Source of the DNA: an uncultured Clostridium sp.
GTDB taxonomy: Bacteria > Bacillota > Clostridia > TANB77 > CAG-508
NCBI GenBank assembly: GCA_946496575.1
Contig: CAMMHE010000011.1
Span: forward strand, 1-44,244
DNA length: 44,244 nucleotides
Reading direction: 5' to 3'
In this document: piece after piece, positions 1 through 8,584 of the stretch
Numbering within the stretch: the first letter of the stretch is position 1
Layout: the number at the start of each line of letters is the position of its first letter
The notes under the pieces: model-generated
What the model was told of the DNA's origin: nothing
Seen by the model: the letters and a program-made list of their open reading frames with translations, nothing else
Database searches by the model: none
Made by a program: the position numbers and the translations under genes

Positions 1-348
1 GGAACAACACAAATAACAATAAATAAAGGAAATAGTGGACGTTATTATTTATTACTTGAAGATAGAACATGTGCATTCTTATATGATAGAGAAAATGCAG
101 ATAGTGCAATAGAAATAAAACAAGAATATAATCCTAAACTTAAATTAGATGATGGCAGTGGAGAAGAAATAGACCTTTCATCAAAAATTGTAAAAAAAGA
201 AGATACAGATGGAACAATATATTATTTAGATTTAGGTGCTGCACTATTAGAAAAAGGAATTGAAAAAACTTTTGGAACAATAACGCTTGAAAAGGATGGA
301 CAAATTGTAGAATTTTATGGCATATTTACTGATGGTATACCTAGGTAA
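1..348 (+). CDS. C-terminal part of an unrecognised protein
   Basis: An open frame enters from the left edge and stops with TAA at 346-348, giving about 115 residues with no internal stop. The visible part is acidic and rich in Asp, Glu and Lys, with short segments that look like beta-strands, such as the one around YYLLLEDRT and the end FYGIFTDGIPR. There is no membrane segment, sorting signal or cysteine motif. It runs co-directionally towards ddl but is followed by a hairpin, so it is probably the last gene of its own transcript. The start and most of the protein lie outside the window and I assign no function. Confidence 0.7.
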   Translation, partial: GTTQITINKGNSGRYYLLLEDRTCAFLYDRENADSAIEIKQEYNPKLKLDDGSGEEIDLSSKIVKKEDTDGTIYYLDLGAALLEKGIEKTFGTITLEKDGQIVEFYGIFTDGIPR

Positions 349-372
349 AAATAATTAAATTAAATATAATAT

Positions 373-423
373 AAAAAATGTCGAATTTTTGGGTTTAGTA
401 CAAATAATCATTCGACATTTTTT
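373..423 (+). terminator. Rho-independent terminator after the first gene
   Basis: Arms 373-385 and 411-423 are complementary (AAAAAATGTCGAA with TTCGACATTTTTT) around a 25-base loop, and the second arm ends in a T run. Each arm contains a perfect TGTCGAA, the Spo0A box consensus, which is noted separately. Confidence 0.65.
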
Positions 424-525
424 ACATTAGGAAAAACAATAATGTAAGTAATAAATTATAGAATATTAAAACAATAAAAACATATATTATATGTATAAGT
501 AAAAAAGGAAAGGAAAAGTCAAAAA

Positions 526-1527
526 ATGAAAAAGGTAGGTATAATATATGGTGGAGTATCAACTGAACATGAAATATCAAAAATGTCAGCGTGTTCAATA
601 ATTGAAAATCTAGACAAGAAAAAATATAAAGTTCATCCAATTTATATAGGAAGAAATGGGAAATGGTATGAGGTTCTTAATCATATAAAGCAAGAAATTG
701 AAAATAGTGTTGAATATTTAAAAAATTTAGATGTTATTTTTCCTGTATTACATGGATTAGGTGGAGAAGATGGAACAATACAAGGAATGTTAGAAATAAT
801 AAATATACCATATGTAGGATGTAAAGTATTAGCATCTAGTATTGCAATGGATAAAATATATTCAAAGATAATATTTGAAAAAGTAGGAATTCCACAAGCA
901 CCATACGTTTACATTGAAAAACAACAAGAAACATATAAAATAGTTGATGAAACATTTGAAAAAAGAGATATGGAAATAGAAAGAATTACTTCAAAATTAA
1001 AATTTCCAATGTTTGTAAAACCATCAAACTCTGGTTCATCAGTAGGTGTAAAAAAAGTTACTAATGATGATGAATTAAAAAGAGCAATAGAGAATGCTGC
1101 AAAATATGATAAAAAGATTTTAGTTGAACAAGCAATAATAGGAAAAGAAGTAGAATGTGCAATTTTAGAATCAAAAGAAATTATTGCATCTACTGTTGGA
1201 GAAATAATATCAGCAGAAGAATATTATAGTTTTGATGCTAAATATAATATGTTAGATTCAAAAACAATAATTCCAGCAAATATAGATGAAAGTAAAATAC
1301 AAGAAATAAAAAAACTTGCAGTAAAAGCATTTAATGCGATAGATGGAAAGGGATTATCAAGAGTTGATTTTTTTATAGAAAATGATACAGGAAAAATATA
1401 TATCAATGAAATTAATACAATGCCAGGATTTACAAAAATAAGTATGTATCCAAAATTATTTGAAAATATAGGAATACATTATTCAGAATTATTAGATAGA
1501 TTAATTGATAATGCAGTAAAATCATAA
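526..1527 (+). CDS. ddl: D-alanine--D-alanine ligase
   Basis: ATP-grasp ligase that joins two D-alanines in the cytoplasm to make the dipeptide end of the peptidoglycan precursor. At 333 residues it is slightly shorter than many relatives. Family motifs run in order: IIYGGVSTEHEIS near the start (E14 is the first catalytic acid), HGLGGEDGTIQG at 76-87, the glycine-rich lid segment KPSNSGSSVGV at 165-175, the omega-loop AKY at 238-240, and SRVDFF plus NEINTMPGF at 278-302 for metal binding. From knowledge of the family, Tyr at the AKY position (Tyr216 in E. coli DdlB) goes with D-Ala-D-Ala synthesis, whereas Phe there goes with D-Ala-D-Lac. Y240 therefore predicts an ordinary, glycopeptide-sensitive precursor from this enzyme. 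The ATG follows an AAAGGAAAGGAAAA tract that serves as ribosome-binding site. It appears to be a single-gene unit, bounded by hairpins on both sides. Confidence 0.95.
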   Translation: MKKVGIIYGGVSTEHEISKMSACSIIENLDKKKYKVHPIYIGRNGKWYEVLNHIKQEIENSVEYLKNLDVIFPVLHGLGGEDGTIQGMLEIINIPYVGCKVLASSIAMDKIYSKIIFEKVGIPQAPYVYIEKQQETYKIVDETFEKRDMEIERITSKLKFPMFVKPSNSGSSVGVKKVTNDDELKRAIENAAKYDKKILVEQAIIGKEVECAILESKEIIASTVGEIISAEEYYSFDAKYNMLDSKTIIPANIDESKIQEIKKLAVKAFNAIDGKGLSRVDFFIENDTGKIYINEINTMPGFTKISMYPKLFENIGIHYSELLDRLIDNAVKS

Positions 1528-1562
1528 GATACTCAGAGATGCGATTCTGAGTATCTTATGAT
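1521..1562 (+). terminator. Long-stem terminator after ddl
   Basis: A perfect 17-bp stem (1521-1537 with 1546-1562) closes an 8-base loop and includes the ddl stop codon. No strong T run follows on this strand. It stands directly beside the palindrome at 1563-1586, at a convergent gene junction, so it may end transcription from either side. Confidence 0.6.
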
Positions 1563-1586
1563 TTGTTAAGAGCATGCTCTTAACAA
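1563..1586. repeat. 24-base perfect palindrome at convergent junction
   Basis: TTGTTAAGAGCA followed by its exact complement TGCTCTTAACAA. It overlaps the last codons of the small reverse-strand gene and lies one base past the ddl terminator stem. It could be a second termination hairpin with no loop, or a binding site for a dimeric protein. Confidence 0.5.
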
Positions 1587-1730
1587 GAGAACAAGGATTA
1601 TAATGGCTGCAAAAAAATTTATCCATTTCCGAATTTGAGGATGGATAACCCCAAGGATGGATCGCATAATCCATCCACAAATTTTAAGAAAGAAAATAAT
1701 TATTAAAATTGATGCTATAATCCAAAACAT
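1566..1730 (-). CDS. Small two-helix membrane protein, function unknown
   Basis: A 54-residue peptide with two hydrophobic segments (about residues 2-16 and 34-49) separated by a charged linker containing HPQIRKW, so it should form a membrane hairpin. The frame extends upstream to an ATG at 1751. However, AGGAGG lies inside that longer frame, nine bases before the ATG at 1730, so translation should start at MFWIIAS. The gene has its own good promoter (TTGACA, 17 bp, TATAAT) and ends in the hairpins shared with ddl. It is not a shadow of another gene, because nothing is coded opposite it. I do not recognise the family. Its own expression signals make it a credible small gene. Confidence 0.65.
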   Translation of the reverse strand: MFWIIASILIIIFFLKICGWIMRSILGVIHPQIRKWINFFAAIIILVLLLRACS

Positions 1731-1767
1731 TTGATATTGCCTCCTTGGCATTTTATTTAATAAATTA

Positions 1768-1796
1768 ATTATAACATATTATAAATAATATGTCAA
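1768..1796 (-). promoter_or_regulatory. Sigma-A promoter for the small membrane protein
   Basis: On the reverse strand a perfect TTGACA (1791-1796) is separated by 17 bases from a perfect TATAAT (1768-1773). The predicted transcript starts near 1761, about 30 bases before the AGGAGG-preceded ATG at 1730. Confidence 0.8.
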
Positions 1797-1821
1797 AATT
1801 ATGTAAAGTCAAAAAAATCTC

Positions 1822-1850
1822 TTGTGTCAAGGATCATTTTATGGTAAAAT
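1822..1850 (+). promoter_or_regulatory. Sigma-A promoter for lepA-rlmB
   Basis: TTGTGT at 1822-1827, a 17-base spacer, then TAAAAT at 1845-1850 preceded by TGG, an extended -10. It lies inside the N-terminal extension that a longest-frame call of lepA would include. It is divergent from the promoter at 1768-1796. Confidence 0.65.
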
Positions 1851-1888
1851 ATAAAAGAATATTAGTGAAGGGAAAAAGTAAAAAACAA

Positions 1889-3700
1889 ATGGAAGTACAC
1901 CAAAGCAATATTAGAAATTTTAGTATAATTGCTCACATAGATCATGGAAAATCAACTTTAGCAGATAGACTTATAGAACTAACAGGAGTATTGTCAAAAA
2001 GAGAAATGGAAAATCAAGTATTAGACAATATGGATATAGAAAAAGAAAGAGGAATAACAATAAAATCGCAGTCTGTTAGAATGAGATACAAAACTAAAGA
2101 TGGTCAAGAATATATTTTAAATTTAATTGATACTCCTGGACATGTAGATTTTAACTATGAAGTTTCAAGAAGTTTAGCTGCATGTGATGGAGCAGTACTA
2201 ATTGTAGACTCAAGCCAAGGAGTAGAGGCACAGACTTTAGCAAATGTATATTTGGCTTTAGATAATAATTTAGAAATATTGCCAGTAATAAATAAAATAG
2301 ATTTACCAAATGCAAGACCTCAAGAAGTAAAAAACGAAATAGAAGAAATTATAGGAATACCAGCACAAGATGCACCATGTATATCAGCAAAAACAGGGTT
2401 AAATGTAGATAAAGTTTTAGAAAAAATCATTACAGATTTACCAGCACCTAAAGGAGATGAGCAAGCAAAAACAAAATGCTTAATATTTGACTCATGTTAT
2501 GACAATTATAAAGGTGCAATTGCATATGTAAGAATATTTGATGGAACTGTAAAAGTGGGGGACGAAATAATATTGATGGCAACAAACAAAACATTTACAG
2601 TAACAGAAGTAGGATATTTTGAGCCAGGAAATTATGTATCAACAGAGAAATTAGTAGCAGGCGAAGTAGGGTACATTGCAGCAAGTATAAAAGTAATATC
2701 AGACATACATGTTGGAGATACAATAACTTTAAAAGAAAATCCAGCAGATGAGCCTTTAGCAGGATATAAAAAAGCCACACCAATGGTATATTGTGGTATA
2801 TACCCAGTAGATGGAAGTGAATATGAAAATTTAAAAACAGCATTAGAAAAATTAAAATTAAATGATGCTTCATTAGAATATGAACAAGAAACTTCAGCAG
2901 CATTAGGATTTGGATTCAGATGTGGATTTTTAGGATTATTACACTTGGAAATTATAGAAGAAAGATTAGATAGAGAATTTGATTTAGGCTTAATTACAAC
3001 TGCACCATCAGTAATTTATAAAGTACATAAAACAAATGGAGAGATAAAAGATATATATAATCCAACCGAATTGCCACCAGACCAAGAAATATCATTTATA
3101 GAAGAACCAATAGTAACAGCAGAAATCATGACACCAAAAGAATATGTAGGAAACATAATGAAAATGTGTCAAGACAGAAGAGGAATCTATTTAGATATGA
3201 AATATCTAGATGAAAATAGAGTAACATTAATATATGACATGCCATTAAATGAAATAATATATGATTTTTTTGATAATTTAAAATCAAAAACAAAAGGTTA
3301 TGCATCATTTGATTATCAATTTAAAGAATATAGAGTATCAAAGTTAGTAAAATTAGATATACATGTAAATGGGGAAAAAGTAGATGCATTAAGTTTTATA
3401 GTACATAAAGACACAGCATATGCAAGAGGTAAGAAGATGGTGGAAAAACTAAAAGAAGTTATACCGAGACATTTATTTACAATACCACTTCAAGCGGTAA
3501 TAGGAGGAACAATAATTGCAAGAGAAACCATATCAGCTATGAGAAAAGACGTTTTAGCCAAATGTTATGGAGGAGACATTACAAGAAAGAAAAAATTATT
3601 AGAAAAACAAAAACGAGGCAAAAAGAAAATGAGACAGATTGGAAATGTAGAAATGCCACAAGAAGCATTTTTAGCTGTATTGAAGTTAGATGATGAATAA
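1889..3700 (+). CDS. lepA: Elongation factor 4 (LepA), ribosome-associated GTPase
   Basis: A translational GTPase that acts on stalled or mispositioned ribosomes and is classically described as a back-translocase. The G1 motif AHIDHGKST is at about residue 15, followed by DTPGH for G3 and NKID for G4. The EF-G-like domains and the LepA-specific C-terminus ([16 protein letters not shown]) come after. The frame is open from 1790, but that upstream part contains the gene's likely promoter, and LepA proteins normally begin a few residues before [17 protein letters not shown] therefore place the start at the ATG at 1889, giving 603 residues, the usual family length. The ribosome-binding site is weak (AAGGGA about 15 bases upstream). 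It is followed 33 bases later by rlmB, probably in one operon. Confidence 0.93.
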   Translation: MEVHQSNIRNFSIIAHIDHGKSTLADRLIELTGVLSKREMENQVLDNMDIEKERGITIKSQSVRMRYKTKDGQEYILNLIDTPGHVDFNYEVSRSLAACDGAVLIVDSSQGVEAQTLANVYLALDNNLEILPVINKIDLPNARPQEVKNEIEEIIGIPAQDAPCISAKTGLNVDKVLEKIITDLPAPKGDEQAKTKCLIFDSCYDNYKGAIAYVRIFDGTVKVGDEIILMATNKTFTVTEVGYFEPGNYVSTEKLVAGEVGYIAASIKVISDIHVGDTITLKENPADEPLAGYKKATPMVYCGIYPVDGSEYENLKTALEKLKLNDASLEYEQETSAALGFGFRCGFLGLLHLEIIEERLDREFDLGLITTAPSVIYKVHKTNGEIKDIYNPTELPPDQEISFIEEPIVTAEIMTPKEYVGNIMKMCQDRRGIYLDMKYLDENRVTLIYDMPLNEIIYDFFDNLKSKTKGYASFDYQFKEYRVSKLVKLDIHVNGEKVDALSFIVHKDTAYARGKKMVEKLKEVIPRHLFTIPLQAVIGGTIIARETISAMRKDVLAKCYGGDITRKKKLLEKQKRGKKKMRQIGNVEMPQEAFLAVLKLDDE

Positions 3701-3733
3701 TTCGATTTATCAATATGAAAGGAATAAAATTAA

Positions 3734-4600
3734 ATGATAAACAAGAAAAAAAATAACAAAATGTCGAGAAACAAAACATTTCAAGAAAACAGAAAAAAAA
3801 TTAATAACAATAATCAAAACAAAACTAAAATAAAAGCACACAAAGAAAAACCACAAACAGAAATAACATTCCAAGACCAAGTAGAAGGAAGAAATGCTGT
3901 ACTAGAATTATTGGAAAGCGGAAAAGACATAAACAAAATATTTGTTATTAAAGGTGAGAAACACGGATCAGTAAACAAAATAATAGGACAAGCAAGGGAT
4001 AAAAAAATAATAGTTGTAGAAAAAGAAAAAAGGCAATTAGAGCAAATGGCACAAACAGAAAATCATCAAGGAGTAATCGCAATAGTACCACCTTTTGAAT
4101 ATTCAGAAATATCTGATATTTTGAAAAAAGCCAAAGATCAACAAGAAGATCCATTTATTCTAATATTAGATGGAATAGAAGATCCGCACAATTTAGGATC
4201 AATAATTAGAACAGCAGAAACAGCTGGGGTACACGGAATAATAATACCTAAAAGAAGGGCAGTAGCAGTAAATAGTACAGTAAATAAAGTATCATGTGGT
4301 GCAACTCAATATATGAAAATAGCACGTGTAACAAATATAACAGATGCAATTGATGAACTAAAAAGGGCGGGCTTATGGATATGCGGAACAGACATATCAA
4401 CAGAAAAATATTATTATAATCAAGACTTGACAGGACCAATTGCAATTGTAATAGGAAATGAAGGAAAGGGAATAAGTGAAAAAGTAAAGAAAAATTGTGA
4501 CTTTTTAGTAAAAATCCCGATGCTTGGAAAGATCCAATCACTAAATGCAGCAGTATCTACTGGAATAATAGTATATGAAGCAATAAAACAGAGAAAATAA
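3734..4600 (+). CDS. rlmB: 23S rRNA 2'-O-methyltransferase, RlmB/TrmH type
   Basis: A SPOUT-class methyltransferase that transfers a methyl group from SAM to a ribose 2'-OH of rRNA. The RlmB group modifies G2251 of 23S rRNA in E. coli. After a basic, Asn/Lys-rich N-terminal tail of about 45 residues comes the substrate-binding domain beginning VEGRNAVLELLESGK. The trefoil-knot domain follows with its three motifs: DGIEDPHNLGSIIRTAE, IVIGNEGKGIS and IPMLGKIQSLNAAVSTGI. Length (288 residues) is normal once the tail is discounted. The start has AAAGGA 11 bases upstream; an internal ATG ten codons in is possible. It shares the lepA transcript. The exact rRNA target cannot be read from sequence; the paralogous group annotated as a tRNA/rRNA methyltransferase is the alternative. 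Confidence 0.87.
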   Translation: MINKKKNNKMSRNKTFQENRKKINNNNQNKTKIKAHKEKPQTEITFQDQVEGRNAVLELLESGKDINKIFVIKGEKHGSVNKIIGQARDKKIIVVEKEKRQLEQMAQTENHQGVIAIVPPFEYSEISDILKKAKDQQEDPFILILDGIEDPHNLGSIIRTAETAGVHGIIIPKRRAVAVNSTVNKVSCGATQYMKIARVTNITDAIDELKRAGLWICGTDISTEKYYYNQDLTGPIAIVIGNEGKGISEKVKKNCDFLVKIPMLGKIQSLNAAVSTGIIVYEAIKQRK

Positions 4601-4635
4601 AAAACAATAAATACAAATAATTAAGGAGGAAGCAA

Positions 4636-6324
4636 ATGAAGAAAAAAGGAAATAAAATTTTAATAATAGTAATCATAATATTAAGTTTATTATTAATAAC
4701 TGGTGGATTATTTGCGTATGCATATTTTTATACAGATCTATTAAAAAGTGAACAAGAACTGTTTGCTAAATATCTAGTAAAAAATCTAGAATCATTAAAA
4801 CAAATAACAAATACTAGTACACTTGATAGGATTGGAAATACTTTAAATCAAAATAAATATGAAGCAACAACAACATTCAATATTAAAAATGATATGTTAA
4901 ATGGAGAATTAAAGATAGAATCTCAAAATGATAAAACTAACATGAAAACATATAAAGATATAACTATTTCATCAGATGGCGAAAAATTAATAGAATTAGA
5001 ATATATGCAAGAAAATGATCTATATTCTTTAAGATTTCCAGATGCAATAAAACAGTTTTTAAGTATAGAGAATAATAATTTAAAACAATTAGCTCAAAAT
5101 TTTGGGATAGATCAAGAAATTTTGCAACAAGTTCCGGAAAATATAAACTTTGAAAAATATTCATTAGAAAAAATATTATTAACAGATGAAGAAAAAAATA
5201 TTGAAATACAAAAATACTTAAATTTGCTATATGAAAATATTGCAAAAGACAAATATTCAAAAAACAAGAATGTAGTCATAACTGTTAATGGAAATACTAT
5301 AACTACAAATGCATACATATTAACATTAAATAGCCAAGATATCAAAGATTTGCAAATAAAAATTTTAGAACAAGTAAAACAAGATGAGATAATATTAAAT
5401 AAATTACAAAATATACAAGAACAAGATACTCAAGAGAATAAATTTATTAAAAATATAGATGATAAGATAAATCAACTAAATTCAGAAGAAATAACAGAAA
5501 TTAAAGAATATGCAATAGCCATATATGAACAAAATGGAGAAGCAATAAGGATAAAAATCGATGAAGGATCCAATAGTATAACATTTGATACAAAGAATAC
5601 AGAAGAAAGTAGTCAAATAGATATTAAATCTTTGTACATAGATGAAAATCAAACTCAATTTTTAGATACAATTGTTATTACAAAAAGTAATATTGAAAAT
5701 TATAATTTGAATATTAAAATTACAAGTACAAAAGGAAAAGAACAAAATACAATCGATGCTAACATAAAATTAGCAGAAAATGAAAACAATATAAAAATAA
5801 ATGTAGATTTTAATACAGAGCAAAAACAAATTTTATTTGAAAGTAATATAAATATTGTAGACCAAATAAATTATAAAGTACAGTTAGATAATTCTAATAA
5901 TATTATACTAAATGATTTACAATCAGACCAACTAAAACAAATTATTGAACTTGTAGGAAGCAGATTAATAGAGCAATATTCTGGTATAATAGAAAAAATA
6001 TTAAATTATATAGCTATAGATCCAACAAGCCAGATAGAAAATGAAAATCAAAAATCTTTTAATGAAAAGTTTTTAGTATATGAAGGGGATAACATTACTG
6101 GATCTGAAATAAATAGCCTAATGAATGTAGTACTACAAAATAATTTAAATGAAACAGATTTAACTAAAAAAGTTATTATTAATGGAGACATAAAATTAGA
6201 TGCAACTGCAACAGAAATAGAAAACAGTGCAGATTTAACTAATACATATAAAGTAAAATGTGAATACAATACATTTGGTTATATAACCAATATAACAATT
6301 ACTAAAAATATAAATATACAATAA
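4636..6324 (+). CDS. Membrane-anchored extracellular protein, unknown function
   Basis: 562 residues with one N-terminal membrane segment (about 8-30, preceded by KKKGNK), so it should be anchored with the large remainder outside the cell. The rest is hydrophilic, rich in Asn, Ile, Lys and Glu, and made of repeated beta-strand-like stretches such as YEATTTFNIKNDMLNGELKIE and NLNIKITSTKGKEQNTIDA. This pattern suggests a large beta-sheet domain of lipoprotein-like or DUF type. No catalytic motif, LPxTG or lipobox is visible. The AGGAGG ribosome-binding site is excellent. The gene is followed after 25 bases by a sortase and ends with it at a terminator, so the two are probably co-transcribed, but the protein itself carries no C-terminal sorting signal. 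I do not recognise the family. Confidence 0.8.
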   Translation: MKKKGNKILIIVIIILSLLLITGGLFAYAYFYTDLLKSEQELFAKYLVKNLESLKQITNTSTLDRIGNTLNQNKYEATTTFNIKNDMLNGELKIESQNDKTNMKTYKDITISSDGEKLIELEYMQENDLYSLRFPDAIKQFLSIENNNLKQLAQNFGIDQEILQQVPENINFEKYSLEKILLTDEEKNIEIQKYLNLLYENIAKDKYSKNKNVVITVNGNTITTNAYILTLNSQDIKDLQIKILEQVKQDEIILNKLQNIQEQDTQENKFIKNIDDKINQLNSEEITEIKEYAIAIYEQNGEAIRIKIDEGSNSITFDTKNTEESSQIDIKSLYIDENQTQFLDTIVITKSNIENYNLNIKITSTKGKEQNTIDANIKLAENENNIKINVDFNTEQKQILFESNINIVDQINYKVQLDNSNNIILNDLQSDQLKQIIELVGSRLIEQYSGIIEKILNYIAIDPTSQIENENQKSFNEKFLVYEGDNITGSEINSLMNVVLQNNLNETDLTKKVIINGDIKLDATATEIENSADLTNTYKVKCEYNTFGYITNITITKNINIQ

Positions 6325-6349
6325 TTTAAATAAAGAAAGGAGAAGAAAG

Positions 6350-7108
6350 ATGAATCAAATTTTAGTAACAGAGAAATTATATATAACACCAGAATTAAAG
6401 AAAAAGAAAAAGACGTATCAGATTTTATTTTTCTTGTCCATCTTTATTATGATAGTTTTATCATGTGTGTATATTTATGCAGAATATGATCGTAATAGAA
6501 CAGAAGAATTATCTAAAGATATACTACAAAAAGTAATATCAGGGGACATGATAGAAATCAAAGATGAAACTACAATTACAGAAAAAGAAAATGCTTTAGT
6601 AGTAGCTATGACAAAAGAGCAAATTATAGAAGATAATATAAATTCTAATGAATCATTAGAACAAAATGAAAAAAATGCTATAACATCAGGTAAATATACT
6701 GACTCCAAGGGAAATATTTATTCTATAGTGGGAGTAGTAAATATTCCTAAAATAGATGTAAAATATCCAATTATAGCTGAAACTACAGATGAATTATTAA
6801 AGGTATCGATATGCAAATTTTGGGGTGCAAGTCCAAATGAAGTTGGAAATCTATGTTTAATAGGGCATAATTATAAAAATTCAAAATTTTTTAGTAAAAT
6901 TCCGACATTATTGATAGATGATATTGTTGAAATAACAGATTTATCAGGAAAAACTCTACAATATAAAGTATATGACATATATACAGTAGATCCATCGGAC
7001 ACAAGTTGTACAAGTCAACTTACACAAGGGAAAAAAGAAGTTACATTAATAACATGTACAGATGATACAAAACAAAGGGTAGTAGTAAAATGTACAGAAG
7101 TAATTTAG
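6350..7108 (+). CDS. Sortase, membrane-bound transpeptidase
   Basis: A cysteine transpeptidase that cuts surface proteins at an LPxTG-like motif and links them to the wall or to another protein. The layout is a cytoplasmic basic N-terminus, one membrane segment at about 22-44, a linker, and a sortase fold from about residue 118. The catalytic residues are visible: H173 in LIGHNYKNSKFF, C236 in TLITCTDD and R243 in KQRVVV. The HNYKNSKFFSKIPTL region resembles clostridial class D or B-like enzymes more than class A, but subclass is uncertain. AGGAGAAG lies just before the start. It sits behind the membrane-anchored protein and before a terminator. No LPxTG protein adjoins it; the only sorting motif in the window is at 32.6 kb beside a second sortase. 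Confidence 0.88.
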   Translation: MNQILVTEKLYITPELKKKKKTYQILFFLSIFIMIVLSCVYIYAEYDRNRTEELSKDILQKVISGDMIEIKDETTITEKENALVVAMTKEQIIEDNINSNESLEQNEKNAITSGKYTDSKGNIYSIVGVVNIPKIDVKYPIIAETTDELLKVSICKFWGASPNEVGNLCLIGHNYKNSKFFSKIPTLLIDDIVEITDLSGKTLQYKVYDIYTVDPSDTSCTSQLTQGKKEVTLITCTDDTKQRVVVKCTEVI

Positions 7109-7133
7109 AAACATTTTGTAAAATAGTAACAAT

Positions 7134-7188
7134 AAAAAACTCCTTTCATAATATAGTATAATTACTAAATTGTGAGAAGAGTTTTTTA
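7134..7188 (+). terminator. Terminator after the sortase
   Basis: AAAAAACTCCTTTCAT pairs imperfectly with the segment TGTGAGAAGAGTTTTTT around a loop of about 20 bases and ends in six T. It separates the sortase transcript from the peptidase gene at 7211. Confidence 0.6.
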
Positions 7189-7210
7189 TATTTGAACTGG
7201 AGGTTTTATT

Positions 7211-7891
7211 ATGGCTAAAATACTAGTATATAACAATGATACAAATAGAATGGAAACATACATAAGAGATGAGTCAGCATCAATGCCGTATAATACAAAT
7301 GGAACTTTAAGGGTAAAAGAATTTAGAGGATCAAGCAAAAGTAATATTTTGTGGACAGATAAAAGAACTATGCTTGCATGGAATAGTCAAAGATATTTGT
7401 GGGGAGCACCAATACCAGTTGGATTTGCATTTAAAAGACCTTATGAAGGAGGTCATGGTTCACAGAGTCAACATTATGCAGGTACAGCATTTGATGTAGC
7501 ACAAACATTTACACCATCTAGAAGAAATGCATTAAGAAATAGTGCAAGAACATCTGGATTATGGTCTTATGTAGAACCAGAATCAATATCTCCAACTTGG
7601 GTACATTTTGATAGGAGATTTGGAACACCAGCATGTATTACAGGAGGATACCCAATTATACGAAGAGGTTCAAGAGGAAACTATGTGTGTATTGCTCAAG
7701 ATAATTTAAATACACTAGGATATAGAACTGGTGGTTTAGACGGAGTATTTGGAAGCCAAACAGATACAGCAGTAAGAAATTATCAACGTTCAAGAGGTTT
7801 GTCAGTTGATGGAATAGTAGGATGTAATACATGGAGATCTTTACAAGAAAATGTTGTAGGAACAGGACCTACAAACACAACGATAAAATAA
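7211..7891 (+). CDS. M15-type D,D-peptidase-like protein with peptidoglycan-binding domain
   Basis: 226 residues in two parts. Residues 30-140 carry the metal-ligand pattern of the M15/VanY-YcbK peptidase group: H88 and D95 in HYAGTAFD, and H132 in WVHFD. Members of that group trim D-amino-acid peptide stems of peptidoglycan. Residues 148-212 form a PG_binding_1 domain (RRGSRGNYVCIAQDNLNTLG, then LDGVFGSQTDTAVRNYQ and GIVGCNTW). There is no signal peptide and no membrane segment, which is odd for an enzyme whose substrate is outside. It could act in the mother cell or forespore, leave by lysis as endolysins do, or use a non-classical route. The ribosome-binding site is GGAGG. Terminators stand on both sides, so it is a single-gene transcript. 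Hydrolysis of a specific bond is inferred. Confidence 0.8.
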   Translation: MAKILVYNNDTNRMETYIRDESASMPYNTNGTLRVKEFRGSSKSNILWTDKRTMLAWNSQRYLWGAPIPVGFAFKRPYEGGHGSQSQHYAGTAFDVAQTFTPSRRNALRNSARTSGLWSYVEPESISPTWVHFDRRFGTPACITGGYPIIRRGSRGNYVCIAQDNLNTLGYRTGGLDGVFGSQTDTAVRNYQRSRGLSVDGIVGCNTWRSLQENVVGTGPTNTTIK

Positions 7892-7896
7892 ACAAA

Positions 7897-7930
7897 AATA
7901 AAAAACATCTTGTTTAGGATGTTTTTTACT
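7897..7930 (+). terminator. Terminator after the M15-like gene
   Basis: AAAAAACATC and GATGTTTTTT pair perfectly around TTGTTTAG, with a T-rich tail, a few bases after the stop codon. Confidence 0.85.
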
Positions 7931-7954
7931 TTTGTTTATAATTTTTGTTTTTAA

Positions 7955-7983
7955 TTGAACTAAAAAAATAGGTATGATATAAT
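7955..7983 (+). promoter_or_regulatory. Sigma-A promoter of the hyd operon
   Basis: TTGAAC at 7955-7960, a 17-base spacer ending in TGA (extended -10), then a perfect TATAAT at 7978-7983. Transcription should begin near 7990, giving a leader of about 55 bases before hydC. Confidence 0.85.
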
Positions 7984-8045
7984 TATACTAATTTATTCAG
8001 TAATATAAAGTAATAAAACAAATAAAATATAGAAGGAGGAAAGAT

Positions 8046-8540
8046 ATGGAAAAACAAAAAGACTGTATAAAAGATAGATTAATAAACGAAACTCAAGAAA
8101 TATTAATAAAATATCCACAAAAAAGAGATAGCTTAATAGGAATATTAAATGAGGTACAAGAAAAATATGGTTATATACCTAAACAATGCCAAATAGAGAT
8201 ATCAAAATACTTAAAATTGCCAATGGCAGAGATTTATGGAGTTATAACATTTTATTCTAGATTTACAACTGTACCAAAAGGAAAATACAATGTTTCCATT
8301 TGTATGGGAACAGCATGTTTTGTAAAAGGTTCACAAAGCATATTAGATAGAGCAAAAGAAAGATTTAAAATATCATCAGGGCAAGTAACAGAAGATGGAA
8401 AATTTTCAATAGATGAAGTAAGATGTGTAGGTGCATGTGGGTTAGCACCAGTATTTATGATAAATGATGAAGTATATGGTAATGCTACTGTAAAAATGTT
8501 TGACGAAGTAATTGATAAATTACAAAAAGAACAAATCTAA
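8046..8540 (+). CDS. hydC: HydC/NuoE-like [2Fe-2S] subunit of a multimeric hydrogenase
   Basis: 164 residues, homologous to the 24-kDa NuoE subunit. It has a helical N-terminus followed by a thioredoxin-like domain that holds a [2Fe-2S] cluster. The four ligands appear as CMGTAC and, about 40 residues later, CVGACG. In trimeric HydABC enzymes this small subunit sits beside HydB and passes electrons between the flavin site and the iron-sulfur chain. It is first in a three-gene operon, with AAGGAGG before its ATG and a strong promoter upstream. The order NuoE-like, NuoF-like, [FeFe]-hydrogenase is typical for the electron-bifurcating group. An NADP-reducing Hnd-type enzyme is the alternative reading. 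Confidence 0.9.
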   Translation: MEKQKDCIKDRLINETQEILIKYPQKRDSLIGILNEVQEKYGYIPKQCQIEISKYLKLPMAEIYGVITFYSRFTTVPKGKYNVSICMGTACFVKGSQSILDRAKERFKISSGQVTEDGKFSIDEVRCVGACGLAPVFMINDEVYGNATVKMFDEVIDKLQKEQI

Positions 8541-8584
8541 AATTTATTAAAAAAAGATTGATTGTACCTAAAAGGAGGAAAGAA

